Source: Desulfobacteraceae bacterium (GTDB taxonomy: Bacteria > Desulfobacterota > Desulfobacteria > Desulfobacterales > Desulfobacteraceae). From it: a DNA stretch of 6,720 bases. The stretch lies in NCBI GenBank assembly GCA_022712835.1, contig JAFLJU010000518.1:1-6720 (forward strand), written 5' to 3'. Under the pieces are notes generated by a model. That model did no database searches and was not told the DNA's origin. It saw only the letters and a list, made by a program, of their open reading frames with translations. Position 1 is the stretch's first letter, and every line of letters starts with the position of its first letter. This document shows positions 1 to 6,720 of this stretch, one piece after another. The position numbers were made by a program, and so were the translations under genes.

Positions 1-251
1 AGAATTTTGGACTGGATTGAAAAAAAAGTTTTCATCTATTTGGCTCCTGGAAAATTTATTTAGTATCAGGTCAATTTAAAAATAGGTATGTCGCGTATGG
101 CCCTGTTCCGACAGCAGTTGCTGGTGTTACTTGACCTCTGGCTATAGAAGAAATAATAATACCTTTTAGGAATTATGCAACTTCCTTGATGAGGCTTCCC
201 TAACATTTTCATATGAAATATGGGCAAATAGTTGAAAATTGTGGTTGGCTC

Positions 252-285
252 CGGCACCTTTGTAAAGGCGGGGCGGCAGGTGCCG
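252..285. repeat. GC-rich inverted repeat, perfect 8-bp arms
   Basis: CGGCACCT at 252-259 is the exact reverse complement of AGGTGCCG at 278-285, with an 18-nt spacer. Two smaller inverted repeats are nested inside: CCTTT-GT-AAAGG at 257-268 and CGGCA-GG-TGCCG at 274-285, so the right arm can also fold on itself. No T-run follows on either strand, so it is not a standard intrinsic terminator. It could be a remnant of a repeat element, a protein binding site or an RNA hairpin; the sequence does not decide. Confidence 0.5.
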
Positions 286-446
286 TATCTGAAAACAAAA
301 CCGCTTTGGAACAGGTATTTAACGGGGCAATAGATAAAGAACCTAACCTATCGTCCAATCTAATGGGGGAGGATCAAGTGCAACCTTAATCGTTAAATTG
401 GAAGCTTTCATGCAACCCCATGGATACCAGATAAAAACAAATTGAT

Positions 447-475
447 TTGACATCTAAATCTCTTTTAAATAAAAC
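447..475 (+). promoter_or_regulatory. Candidate sigma70-type promoter for galU
   Basis: A perfect -35 hexamer TTGACA lies at 447-452. A 17-bp AT-rich spacer separates it from TAAAAC at 470-475, which matches four of the six bases of the -10 consensus. Transcription would start near 482 and give a leader of about 80 nt before the galU ATG at 561. A better -10 look-alike, TATAGT at 479-484, is 26 bp from the -35 and has no matching -35 of its own. The call rests on consensus matching and position only. Confidence 0.45.
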
Positions 476-505
476 GCATATAGTGTGTTTAATTCCAAAA
501 AGAAT

Positions 506-525
506 AGAGTGGAAAGCTCCATTCT
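506..525 (+). promoter_or_regulatory. Short hairpin in the galU leader
   Basis: AGAGTGGA at 506-513 can pair with TCCATTCT at 518-525 around the four-base loop AAGC, giving an 8-bp stem with one G-U pair. It falls between the predicted transcription start and the galU Shine-Dalgarno sequence, about 25 nt upstream of the latter. It could affect mRNA stability or be incidental. No run of T follows, so I do not call it an attenuator. Confidence 0.3.
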
Positions 526-560
526 CTTATGTTCAATCAGTCTAACTCCAAGGATTTTTT

Positions 561-1454
561 ATGAAGATCAAGAAAGCAGTTTTCCCGGTGGCAGGACTTG
601 GCACCCGGTTTCTCCCTGCCACCAAAGCCATGGCCAAGGAAATGCTACCGGTGGTTGACAAGCCACTTATTCAATATGCCGTGGAAGAAGCCTTTGATGC
701 CGGGATTGAACAGATTATTTTTGTGACTGGCAGGGGTAAAAAAGCGTTGGAAGATCATTTTGACCGATGCTTTGAAGTCGAACTCACCCTTCAAAACAAA
801 GGCAAAACAGATCTGCTTAAACAGATCCAGGAACTGGTACCCAAAACCGGAACCATTGTTTATACGCGGCAAAATGAACCCCTGGGATTGGGCCATGCCA
901 TCTGGTGTGCCAGGGATATTGTGGGGGATGAGCCATTTGCCGTCCTCCTTGCCGATGACCTGATCCAGACCGACAAGCCCGTATTAAAGGAAATGGTAAA
1001 ACAATTTGACCGGTTCCGGGCCTCCATTGCGGCGGTCATGGAAGTGGACCATGACCAGACCGATAAATATGGTATTTTAGATGCCATCCAATTGGAAAAC
1101 AAAATTTACGAAATTAATGACATGGTTGAAAAACCCTCCCCCGAAGAAGCACCGTCAAACCTAGCCATCATTGGCCGATATATCCTGACCCCCGCTATTT
1201 TCAAACACCTGGGCAAAGAAAAAAAGGGAGCCGGGGGGGAAATCCAGCTGACCGATGCCATGAAAACCTTGCTTAAAGAGCAGCCCATCTTTGGGTATCA
1301 ATTTGAGGGCACTAGATTTGATTGCGGGGATAAGGTAGGATTCCAAATGGCCAACCTGGCCTTTGCGCTGGAACGACCGGACATGAGAGATCGGTTAATC
1401 CAATTTATCAAGGGGATTCAAAACGATGTTTGTAGCGGTTATACAGGGTCATGA
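561..1454 (+). CDS. galU: UTP--glucose-1-phosphate uridylyltransferase (UDP-glucose pyrophosphorylase)
   Basis: GalU makes UDP-glucose and pyrophosphate from UTP and glucose 1-phosphate in the cytoplasm. This supplies glucosyl, galactosyl and glucuronyl donors for lipopolysaccharide, exopolysaccharide and glycogen-type pathways. The 297-residue protein has the usual length and the full nucleotidyltransferase fold signature. The nucleotide-binding loop GLGTRFLPATK spans residues 12-22, followed by KEMLPVVDKPLIQY at 26-39. QNEPLGLGHA (104-113) binds the base and LADD (130-133) supplies the metal-binding aspartate. VEKP (189-192), GAGGEIQLTD (223-232) and FDCGDK (253-258) line the sugar-phosphate site. 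The ATG is preceded by AAGGA at 550-554 with a 6-base spacer, which fixes the start. The last 47 bases overlap the 3' end of the convergent transglycosylase gene, so the short tail after residue 281 is coded antisense to that gene. Assignment is secure; the choice of symbol follows the bacterial GalU family rather than the unrelated eukaryotic UGPase. Confidence 0.97.
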   Translation: MKIKKAVFPVAGLGTRFLPATKAMAKEMLPVVDKPLIQYAVEEAFDAGIEQIIFVTGRGKKALEDHFDRCFEVELTLQNKGKTDLLKQIQELVPKTGTIVYTRQNEPLGLGHAIWCARDIVGDEPFAVLLADDLIQTDKPVLKEMVKQFDRFRASIAAVMEVDHDQTDKYGILDAIQLENKIYEINDMVEKPSPEEAPSNLAIIGRYILTPAIFKHLGKEKKGAGGEIQLTDAMKTLLKEQPIFGYQFEGTRFDCGDKVGFQMANLAFALERPDMRDRLIQFIKGIQNDVCSGYTGS

Positions 1455-2049
1455 CCTTTTGGACATAGTTTTTGGTTTCCTTGTAGGGCGGAATCTGTCC
1501 ATATTTATCCACAGCGTTGGGTCCGGCATTGTAAGCGGCAAGGGCCAGAGGCAGTTTGTCATCATACCGGTTTAGCAGCTGTTTCAAATACCGGGTCCCC
1601 CCCATGATATTCTGGGAGGGATCAAAGGGGTCTGAGATGGACAACACCTTGTAATTATCCGGCATAATCTGCATGAGACCCCTGGCCCCTTTTTTTGAGA
1701 CTGCCTGGGCATCAAAACCGGATTCGGCATGAATCACCGCTTTAATCAGGGAAACCGCAACCCCATATTTTGCCTGGGCTTTGTGAATAATGGAATCATA
1801 GTTCCGGGAGGCAATCCCCATCTTTAGTCCAACGGTTTTTTCCCTGATATACAATACATAGTCCGACGAGGTGGGGGTATTGGTAAAATAAAGGACCCCG
1901 CCACTGTCAATGTACTGGTAAATGTCCGCCCGAGACCGATCCTGTAAAAGGCAGATCAGGAAAAGAATCACCAGGAAAGTGACCTTCAAACAAACCGGCC
2001 CTTCCCGGGGGATGAAATCTTTTTTATTTGTATTTATTCTTCTTTTCAA
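1408..2049 (-). CDS. Secreted lytic transglycosylase (SLT domain) with DUF4124-like N-terminus
   Basis: This enzyme should cleave the MurNAc-GlcNAc bond of peptidoglycan in the periplasm, forming 1,6-anhydro-MurNAc ends. The SLT fold covers roughly residues 83-205. The catalytic glutamate is E109 in HAESGFDAQAVS. It is followed by GARGLMQIMP (121-130), AAYNAGP (171-177) and IPPYKETKNYVQKV (186-199), the order seen in family 1 transglycosylases. Residues 41-56 (ADIYQYIDSGGVLYFT) resemble the DUF4124 module often placed ahead of such domains. A hydrophobic stretch at about 21-36 ending in SRA before D42 looks like a signal peptide with a signal peptidase I site. The start is uncertain. The 213-residue form uses TTG at 2049 and carries an unusually long basic leader. 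A second TTG at 1989 (residue 21), preceded by GGGAAGGG at 1999-2006 with a 9-base spacer, would give a more typical signal peptide (MKVTFLVILFLI) and a 193-residue protein. The longer form overlaps the upstream gene by 26 bases. Confidence 0.93.
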   Translation of the reverse strand: MKRRINTNKKDFIPREGPVCLKVTFLVILFLICLLQDRSRADIYQYIDSGGVLYFTNTPTSSDYVLYIREKTVGLKMGIASRNYDSIIHKAQAKYGVAVSLIKAVIHAESGFDAQAVSKKGARGLMQIMPDNYKVLSISDPFDPSQNIMGGTRYLKQLLNRYDDKLPLALAAYNAGPNAVDKYGQIPPYKETKNYVQKVMTLYNRYKHRFESP

Positions 2050-2422
2050 TCCTTTCCCTGTATTCCTTTAATATCATTTTTTCCGGAAAAATGGGTTTGG
2101 ATATATATGACACCATGTTCTTTTCAAAGGTGGTAACCTGGCTTTCAAACACCTGATCCTTTTCTTTGGACATGATCATGTTGCGTTCACTCTTGTATTC
2201 ATAAAGGATATCCTCCCCGACAATGTCCAGGATATCCGCAAATTTTTCATCAGAGATTTCTTGTGCCATAAAAAGATTCTTTTGGATAATTATTTTCATC
2301 CGGATCCCCATGATCACCACATAGGCGTCGGCCGCTATTTTTCTGGATTCATCGTAAATTTCCAGGGTCTGGCCATTTTCCAACTCAATTGTTTTGAATA
2401 TATTGTCTTTCATTTTCTTCAT
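2024..2422 (-). CDS. Conserved-looking small cytoplasmic protein of unknown function
   Basis: I cannot assign a function. The predicted product is 132 residues, or 129 if translation starts at the second ATG (2413). The second start is better supported, because GGGA lies 9 bases before it but abuts the first ATG directly. There is no signal peptide or membrane segment. The N-terminal half looks beta-rich, with IELENGQTLEIYDESRKIA at about 12-30 followed by a hydrophobic strand pattern DAYVVIMGIRMKIII (32-46). The C-terminal half looks helical and charged, ending in ERIEKKNKYK. From memory, a pattern of the type NGxxLEIYDxSRKIAxD occurs in short hypothetical proteins of Geobacter- and Desulfo-type bacteria; this is unverified. 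The gene lies 83 bases downstream of the nuclease-helicase gene, and its end overlaps the longer start of the transglycosylase, consistent with one transcript and possible translational coupling. Confidence 0.75.
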   Translation of the reverse strand: MKKMKDNIFKTIELENGQTLEIYDESRKIAADAYVVIMGIRMKIIIQKNLFMAQEISDEKFADILDIVGEDILYEYKSERNMIMSKEKDQVFESQVTTFEKNMVSYISKPIFPEKMILKEYRERIEKKNKYK

Positions 2423-2505
2423 TCCCGGTTCTTTTATTTCCTGTTCTATTAACCCTTATTCCATTTACCCTATTCTATTATACTTTTGTCCCAAGAGATA
2501 TCCCC

Positions 2506-5500
2506 TTAAAACAACTCCAATTGAATTGGCTTTTTCTTTTCCATGGCCCGGACAACATTTTTTTCATAAAGGGCCAATTTTTTTTCAATATCGTCAATAA
2601 AAAAGGAGCGTTGTCGTTCTTGACTGGTGCCATATATGCGTCTTTTCTGGGCATAAGTCAAACAAAGAATATCCATGGCCCGGGTCATCCCCACATAAAA
2701 AAGGCGCCGTTCTTCTTCAAGATTCTCACAAGGTTTACCCTCCCTTGCAAAGGGAATCAATCCCTGTTCACACCCGGTGACAAACACCACCGGATACTCC
2801 AGCCCCTTGGCCGAATGCAGGGTCAAAAGGGAGACACGCTCAACGGTTCCTGTCAAATGGTCCGGATCCTGGTCCAGGGCAAGGTAGTCCATGAACTCTT
2901 GTGGGACAGGATAAAGGCGGGCCAAAAAGAGAAGACTTTCATAGATCCTAGCCAGGGCATCGGTCTGTCGAATCTTTGATCCGATATTTAGATAATCAAT
3001 GATCGTCTGAAGACAGGTAAGACTATCTTGACCCGGTGCCTGTTCAATAACAGGGTCAAAGCCCGCCTGGATCTGCCCTGTTCCTTTTAAATGATCCTTG
3101 ATAATCTGGTAATCGGTTTTATGGGCCCTATGTGTGATGATCCTGAAAAGACTCAACACCTGTTGAATTCCGTCCTGGGAGTAACGATTCTTTTTATCTG
3201 CCGTCTGGAAGGGAATACCTTGTTTTTGAAATACCTCGGCAAAGGATTCACTTTGTTTGCGGGTTCGGAAAAGAACGGCAAAATCTGAAAAAGAATACTC
3301 TTTTTCCGGGACAGATCGCCCTTTTCCAGCGGCAGTATTTCCCAGATCCAAATTGTGGTTATCTATCTGGGCATTTATATTTCTGGCATCTATATTTCTG
3401 GCGTCCATATTTCTAGCGTCCATGGAAAAAAAGGACAGTCCCCCAACCAGTGTTTCTATCATTTTTCCCACGGCCACGGCCTCAGCAGCCTCCGAGGATG
3501 TCTCCTTAATGATTAGTTTTTGAGCAGTATTAAGAGTGGAAAATATTTTTTGGGACCCCCTCTCAACAGAATGGGAGATCATTTGAAAAGAAGCGTCCAA
3601 AATGGTCTGGGTGGAACGATAATTTTGGTGCAGAAAAATCTGTTCACACCCGGGATAATCCGTTGCAAATCGTTTAAAATAGGCATTGTCCGATCCCCTA
3701 AATCCATAAATGGATTGGTCGGGATCCCCAATCACCACAAGGGAACTCTTCTGGGCCAGCAATTTGACCAGCTCATACTGGCCGTGATTCAGGTCCTGAT
3801 ATTCATCAATAAAGATGTGGGCAAACCTTTTTTGCACCCGGGCCAACACCCCGGGAGATGCGATGAGGCGAGAATAAAACAAAAAAATCAGTTCTTCAAA
3901 ATCCACCAATTTTGTTTCCCGGCACTGCTGCTGATAAGCCTTGTAGACCCGACGGAACACCCCGGCATCCTGACCGCCGACAATAGGGGCCAGATCATCA
4001 AAAGGTCCCAATAGTTGCTGTTTACACAAAGAAATCATCCGGTCCAGTTCACCCACCCCTTTTTTCCCTGAAAAACCACACCCAGCCCCGTTGTCCACGG
4101 GAGAATCAGCTGCCACCGCTGCTTCAAGCCCGGTTTTAATCAATTCAAGCCTCAGGGTATCTGTCATGAGACCGGCATCAAACTCAAAATATTCCTTTAA
4201 TAATTTCAGACAAAATCCATGGAAGGTGGCCGCCAGAACCCTTGATCCCTCTTGCGGGAGAAAGGTATCAATGCGTTGAGACAGCTGTCTGGCAGCTTTG
4301 TTGGTAAATGTCAGCGCCAGGATGGACCCGGGATCTGTTTTCTTTTCGCAGATCAGGTAAGCGATTCTGGCCGTTAAGGTTCTGGTTTTACCCGTACCGG
4401 GTCCGGCCTGGATCAAAATGGCAGAATGAGCAGATTCCACCGCCTGTCTTTGACCCGGATTCAATCCCTCCATAAGCCCGGGTTCCCTTTCCGGCCGACT
4501 TGATTCCGAGAGAGGAGAATCATTTTTTTCCAGGACCCGTTTTCCCAGATCTGTTTTTTTAAAATCCGGTTTTTTGGGATCTGTTTTTTTAGGGTCTGTT
4601 TTTTTAAAACCGGGCAAGGGCGCGCTATTTTCCCCGATTGAAGCCTGCTGAACCGGCAGGGAAAACAACAATGTTTTCTCCCCCCGAAGGGCCTCTCTTT
4701 CTTGACCGGAAAAGATATTCACCTTACCGAATTCACCGTCAAACCCGGGGTCAATCCGGATATCACCGGTGCGCATTTTCATGATGGCTTCGGCCAATAA
4801 CGGCACCCCGGCCCTTTGGATATCATCAAAGGAATGGTCGGTAAGAATAGGAAGTTCCGGTCCCAAAGCGGCAATGGTCTTTTGATAATAGGTCGCCACT
4901 TTTTTGGTTTTGGGACCCACCTGAAAAATCTCGGCCAGGATATCGGCCAGGGGAATAATATGAGTATACCCCTGGCGGTTCTCGGGCAAATACCCTTCCT
5001 TTCGATCGGCAAGCTCCTGAACCCGGTAAAGCACCCCCAGGGTCAGGGGTTTTTTACACACAGGACAGATGCCGCCATATTCTGAGGTTATCTCGGGATT
5101 CAGACAAATGCTGCATTTTCTGTGGCCGTCATAATGATATTTGCCCTGGTGGGGAAACATGTCCAGAGTGCCATGAAAAACTTTAGTGTCCCGGGTTTCA
5201 AGGGCGGATCTCATGGCAAAATAATCCAGATCCGTATTAAAGACAGAAGCGTTCCTGCCCAGATAGCCCGGAGAATGGGCATCGGAATTTGACATCAGGC
5301 TGACATGATCCAGATCGGATACCCGAAAGTTCATGGGGGGATCCGAAGAAAGCCCGGTTTCCACGGCAAAAATATACTCCTTCAAGTCACCAAAACATTC
5401 TTCAATGGTGTCAAACCCGGATTTTGAACCAAACATGGAAAACCAGGGGGTCCAGATATGGGCCGGGACAAAAAATCCTTGATCAGAGGTTTCCAGCATG

Positions 5501-5949
5501 ATCTCCAAAAGCGCCCTTGCATCCAGTCCCAATATGGGACGACCGTCGGATTTGATATTGCCAATCCCATCCAGCCTTGCGTTAAACTTTTTAACCGCCA
5601 AAATGTCCGGAAAATAAATCAGATTGTGGTTTTTCCGAACCCGACCCTCTTTTTTATAAATATTGCTGATCTCGGTCTGCAACATAAAACGAACCTGATT
5701 CCGGCAGGATACCGGCAGGGTTTCATCGATGGGTTCTGCAATTTCCCGCTTCAGGGAAAAAAGTCCGGGTTCAGCTTCTTCCAGCTTGGATTCAATTTCT
5801 TCTATCCAGGCAGGATAGGTAAAATCCCCGGTACCAACCACGGCAATACCTTTGATCTGTGCGGCACGGTAAATATTTTCAAGATCTAAATTTTTGGCCG
5901 TGGCACGGGAGTATTTGGAATGAATGTGGAGATCTGCAATAAAGGTCAT
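2506..5949 (-). CDS. Endonuclease Q-like PHP nuclease fused to UvrD/PcrA-type DNA helicase
   Basis: This 1147-residue protein joins two repair modules. Residues 1 to about 430 match the endonuclease Q family (TIGR00375-like PHP), whose characterised members nick DNA 5' of uracil, hypoxanthine and abasic sites. Visible metal ligands are H8 and H10 (DLHIHS), D42 (GTGDF), E93, H164 (VPAHIW), and D223 and H225 (SNSDAHS). A zinc finger follows with C279, C282, C295 and C298. A lysine-rich linker spans 445-490. From 493 a superfamily 1A helicase begins: Q500, Walker A AGPGTGKT (515-522), TFTNKAA (547-553), Walker B IDEYQD (714-719), GDPDQSIYGFRG (741-752), NYRST (776-780), LLTLHSAKGLEYP (1041-1053) and EERRLFYVGMTRA (1079-1091). 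The last five residues, QLELF, resemble a DnaN clamp-binding motif. The ATG has AGGT at 5958-5961, 8 bases upstream. Both halves look catalytically intact. A lesion-nicking helicase is my inference; the nuclease substrate in this protein is untested. Confidence 0.95.
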   Translation of the reverse strand: MTFIADLHIHSKYSRATAKNLDLENIYRAAQIKGIAVVGTGDFTYPAWIEEIESKLEEAEPGLFSLKREIAEPIDETLPVSCRNQVRFMLQTEISNIYKKEGRVRKNHNLIYFPDILAVKKFNARLDGIGNIKSDGRPILGLDARALLEIMLETSDQGFFVPAHIWTPWFSMFGSKSGFDTIEECFGDLKEYIFAVETGLSSDPPMNFRVSDLDHVSLMSNSDAHSPGYLGRNASVFNTDLDYFAMRSALETRDTKVFHGTLDMFPHQGKYHYDGHRKCSICLNPEITSEYGGICPVCKKPLTLGVLYRVQELADRKEGYLPENRQGYTHIIPLADILAEIFQVGPKTKKVATYYQKTIAALGPELPILTDHSFDDIQRAGVPLLAEAIMKMRTGDIRIDPGFDGEFGKVNIFSGQEREALRGEKTLLFSLPVQQASIGENSAPLPGFKKTDPKKTDPKKPDFKKTDLGKRVLEKNDSPLSESSRPEREPGLMEGLNPGQRQAVESAHSAILIQAGPGTGKTRTLTARIAYLICEKKTDPGSILALTFTNKAARQLSQRIDTFLPQEGSRVLAATFHGFCLKLLKEYFEFDAGLMTDTLRLELIKTGLEAAVAADSPVDNGAGCGFSGKKGVGELDRMISLCKQQLLGPFDDLAPIVGGQDAGVFRRVYKAYQQQCRETKLVDFEELIFLFYSRLIASPGVLARVQKRFAHIFIDEYQDLNHGQYELVKLLAQKSSLVVIGDPDQSIYGFRGSDNAYFKRFATDYPGCEQIFLHQNYRSTQTILDASFQMISHSVERGSQKIFSTLNTAQKLIIKETSSEAAEAVAVGKMIETLVGGLSFFSMDARNMDARNIDARNINAQIDNHNLDLGNTAAGKGRSVPEKEYSFSDFAVLFRTRKQSESFAEVFQKQGIPFQTADKKNRYSQDGIQQVLSLFRIITHRAHKTDYQIIKDHLKGTGQIQAGFDPVIEQAPGQDSLTCLQTIIDYLNIGSKIRQTDALARIYESLLFLARLYPVPQEFMDYLALDQDPDHLTGTVERVSLLTLHSAKGLEYPVVFVTGCEQGLIPFAREGKPCENLEEERRLFYVGMTRAMDILCLTYAQKRRIYGTSQERQRSFFIDDIEKKLALYEKNVVRAMEKKKPIQLELF
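3371..3423 (-). repeat. 15-bp tandem repeat inside the helicase domain (MDARN repeat)
   Basis: Three 15-bp units (3371-3385, 3386-3400, 3401-3415) plus a partial fourth unit to 3423 share the pattern GCxTxxATATTTCTx on the plus strand. On the coding strand they give repeated M/I-D/N-A-R/Q-N pentapeptides at residues 843-862. The repeat lies between helicase motif IV and the DFAVLFRT strand of domain 2A, where UvrD proteins usually have a short loop, so it is probably a surface insertion. The period of 15 keeps the frame if units are gained or lost. Confidence 0.85.
4546..4605 (-). repeat. Four 15-bp tandem units with poly-A tracts in the nuclease-helicase linker
   Basis: Four consecutive 15-bp units (4546-4560, 4561-4575, 4576-4590, 4591-4605) each end in a run of six or seven T on the plus strand, that is A-tracts on the coding strand. 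They encode lysine-rich pentapeptides of the type KTDPK at residues 449-468, between the endonuclease Q-like half and the helicase. A further T7 run at 4533-4539 lies just beyond. The units are imperfect outside the homopolymer runs. Confidence 0.85.
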
Positions 5950-6092
5950 TTTTATCTACCTGTGCCTGAAATTCAAAGTTTTACCACCAATTTAAATTTA
6001 TTACATGATTTCACTTAATTTAAAAGCAAGATTCTGATAAAAGATAATGATAGAATCAATTCCACCAACTATGAAAAAAGGGGGAACGCGCA
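5950..6092. promoter_or_regulatory. Divergent intergenic region between the fusion gene and the signalling gene
   Basis: This 143-bp AT-rich gap must hold the promoters of two divergent genes. I cannot name a convincing -35/-10 pair for either strand. A possible operator is the inverted repeat GATTCT (6030-6035) and AGAATC (6052-6057), with 16 bases between the arms. GGGGGA at 6080-6085 serves as the ribosome binding site of the plus-strand gene and AGGT at 5958-5961 that of the minus-strand gene. Confidence 0.35.
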
Positions 6093-6720
6093 ATGAAGAT
6101 AAACCAGGACCAATTGCTTGTCATCGCATCTGATACTTCTGTCCACACGATTTCAAAGGGGTTGGAAGCTTTTCCCGGGCTGAAAATAATCCGGGCGAAC
6201 GATGACGCAGATGTTGTTGAATTGCTGGTCACCCATCAATTTATCGGGATATTCATGGAAAATGATCTCCCTGGGATCAACGCCTTGAAATTAGCGGCAA
6301 GACTCTCAAACCATGGAAGTTCAGAAATAACCCCCCTGGTGGTCATTACCAATGCTTCCACGCCCCTGGATCTTTTTGCTCCCTTTCCTTCGTTGTTACT
6401 TGATTTCATTCCAAATCCTATTGATATAGGTCTGTTAAGGGCAAAAATCAAACTGCTTTTGGCCCTGTATACAACCAAAAAGGCCGTTGCCCAAAGTATT
6501 GACGAACTGGATCATGTCCATGAACAAATCATGGATCTCCAAAGTATTTCCCTTAAAGGACAAGCGCTGCAAAAACAAACAGCCAATCTCTCATCTGCCG
6601 TTGCCAGCCAGATACACCCCCCCCTTAAAAATATACAGGCAGGGATCTACCAGCTTCAGAAAACCAAGGATCTTCCCCCCCAAACAGAAAAGAATGTGAA
6701 GCATATCCGGAATGCGGCGC
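6093..6720 (+). CDS. Degenerate receiver domain with coiled coil and histidine-kinase-like segment (3' end outside window)
   Basis: The open frame runs from the ATG at 6093, which has a GGGGGA ribosome binding site about 8 bases upstream, off the window end; 209 codons are visible. Residues 6-125 have the alternating strand-helix pattern of a response-regulator receiver, but key residues differ. The usual acidic pair after strand 1 is A12-S13. The phosphorylated aspartate position, four before P60-G61, is E56. The usual lysine before the last proline is N108 in DFIPNPID. T86 is kept. Residues about 128-170 form a likely signalling coiled coil. Residues 171-209 align by eye to a HisKA dimerisation segment (ASQIHPPLKNI, then PPQTEKNVKHIRNAA), with S172 where the phosphorylated histidine is expected. 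This suggests a pseudo-receiver/pseudo-kinase or a divergent sensor kinase. The ATPase domain, if any, lies beyond the window. No signal peptide or membrane segment is visible, so it should be cytoplasmic. Confidence 0.75.
   Translation, partial: MKINQDQLLVIASDTSVHTISKGLEAFPGLKIIRANDDADVVELLVTHQFIGIFMENDLPGINALKLAARLSNHGSSEITPLVVITNASTPLDLFAPFPSLLLDFIPNPIDIGLLRAKIKLLLALYTTKKAVAQSIDELDHVHEQIMDLQSISLKGQALQKQTANLSSAVASQIHPPLKNIQAGIYQLQKTKDLPPQTEKNVKHIRNAA

Larger units (their letters stand above)
1..560. other. Region upstream of galU with no convincing gene
   Basis: I cannot support a gene here. All six frames are broken by frequent stops and the base composition is more AT-rich than in the neighbouring genes. 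At the left edge, frame 1 reads RILDWIEKKVFIYLAPGKFI and stops at 61-63; this could be the tail of a gene cut by the window edge, but frame 2 is also open to 97, so the call is unsafe. A plus-strand ATG at 213 opens a 58-codon frame ending at 389 (MKYGQIVENC at its start, LMGEDQVQP at its end) without a good Shine-Dalgarno sequence. On the minus strand a short frame ending near 80 reads ARGQVTPATAVGTGPYATY, again without a start or context. These may be remnants of decayed genes. The supportable elements are the inverted repeat at 252-285 and the galU promoter and leader at 447-560. Confidence 0.5.

Overview
The window looks like ordinary chromosome from a Gram-negative bacterium. The likeliest source is a sulfate-reducing Desulfobacterota (Desulfobacteraceae-like) or a related deltaproteobacterial lineage. 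That is inferred from the protein style, the moderate GC content, and an exported transglycosylase with a DUF4124-like front end. No marker gene here settles the taxonomy. I see no insertion sequence, tRNA, rRNA, CRISPR array or phage gene.

Layout. Bases 1-560 hold no convincing gene. They contain a GC-rich inverted repeat, a weak 58-codon ORF, and a plausible sigma70-type promoter with a hairpin-forming leader just before galU. The galU gene (561-1454, +) encodes UTP-glucose-1-phosphate uridylyltransferase. Its 3' end overlaps, tail to tail, the 3' end of a minus-strand cluster. In transcription order that cluster is: a 1147-residue fusion of an endonuclease Q-like PHP nuclease to a UvrD/PcrA-type helicase (5949-2506), a short cytoplasmic protein of unknown function (2422-2024), and a secreted lytic transglycosylase (2049-1408). 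A 143-bp divergent intergenic region separates the fusion gene from a plus-strand gene (6093 to beyond the window end). That last gene starts with a degenerate response-regulator receiver domain followed by a coiled coil and a histidine-kinase-like dimerisation segment.

The most interesting object is the nuclease-helicase fusion. Its N-terminal half keeps the PHP metal ligands and zinc finger of endonuclease Q, an enzyme known to nick DNA 5' of deaminated bases. Its C-terminal half keeps all the main superfamily 1A helicase motifs. The protein ends in QLELF, which resembles the bacterial sliding-clamp (DnaN) binding motif. Together these suggest a single-polypeptide repair machine: lesion nicking, strand unwinding from the nick, and clamp tethering. 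The joint between the halves is a lysine-rich linker encoded by four 15-bp units, each ending in a poly-A tract on the coding strand. A Shine-Dalgarno-like sequence and an ATG lie at the helicase boundary, so separate nuclease-only or helicase-only products are conceivable.

The other genes are a sugar-nucleotide enzyme, a cell-wall enzyme and a signalling protein. They show no obvious functional link to the fusion; the minus-strand order may simply be co-transcription.
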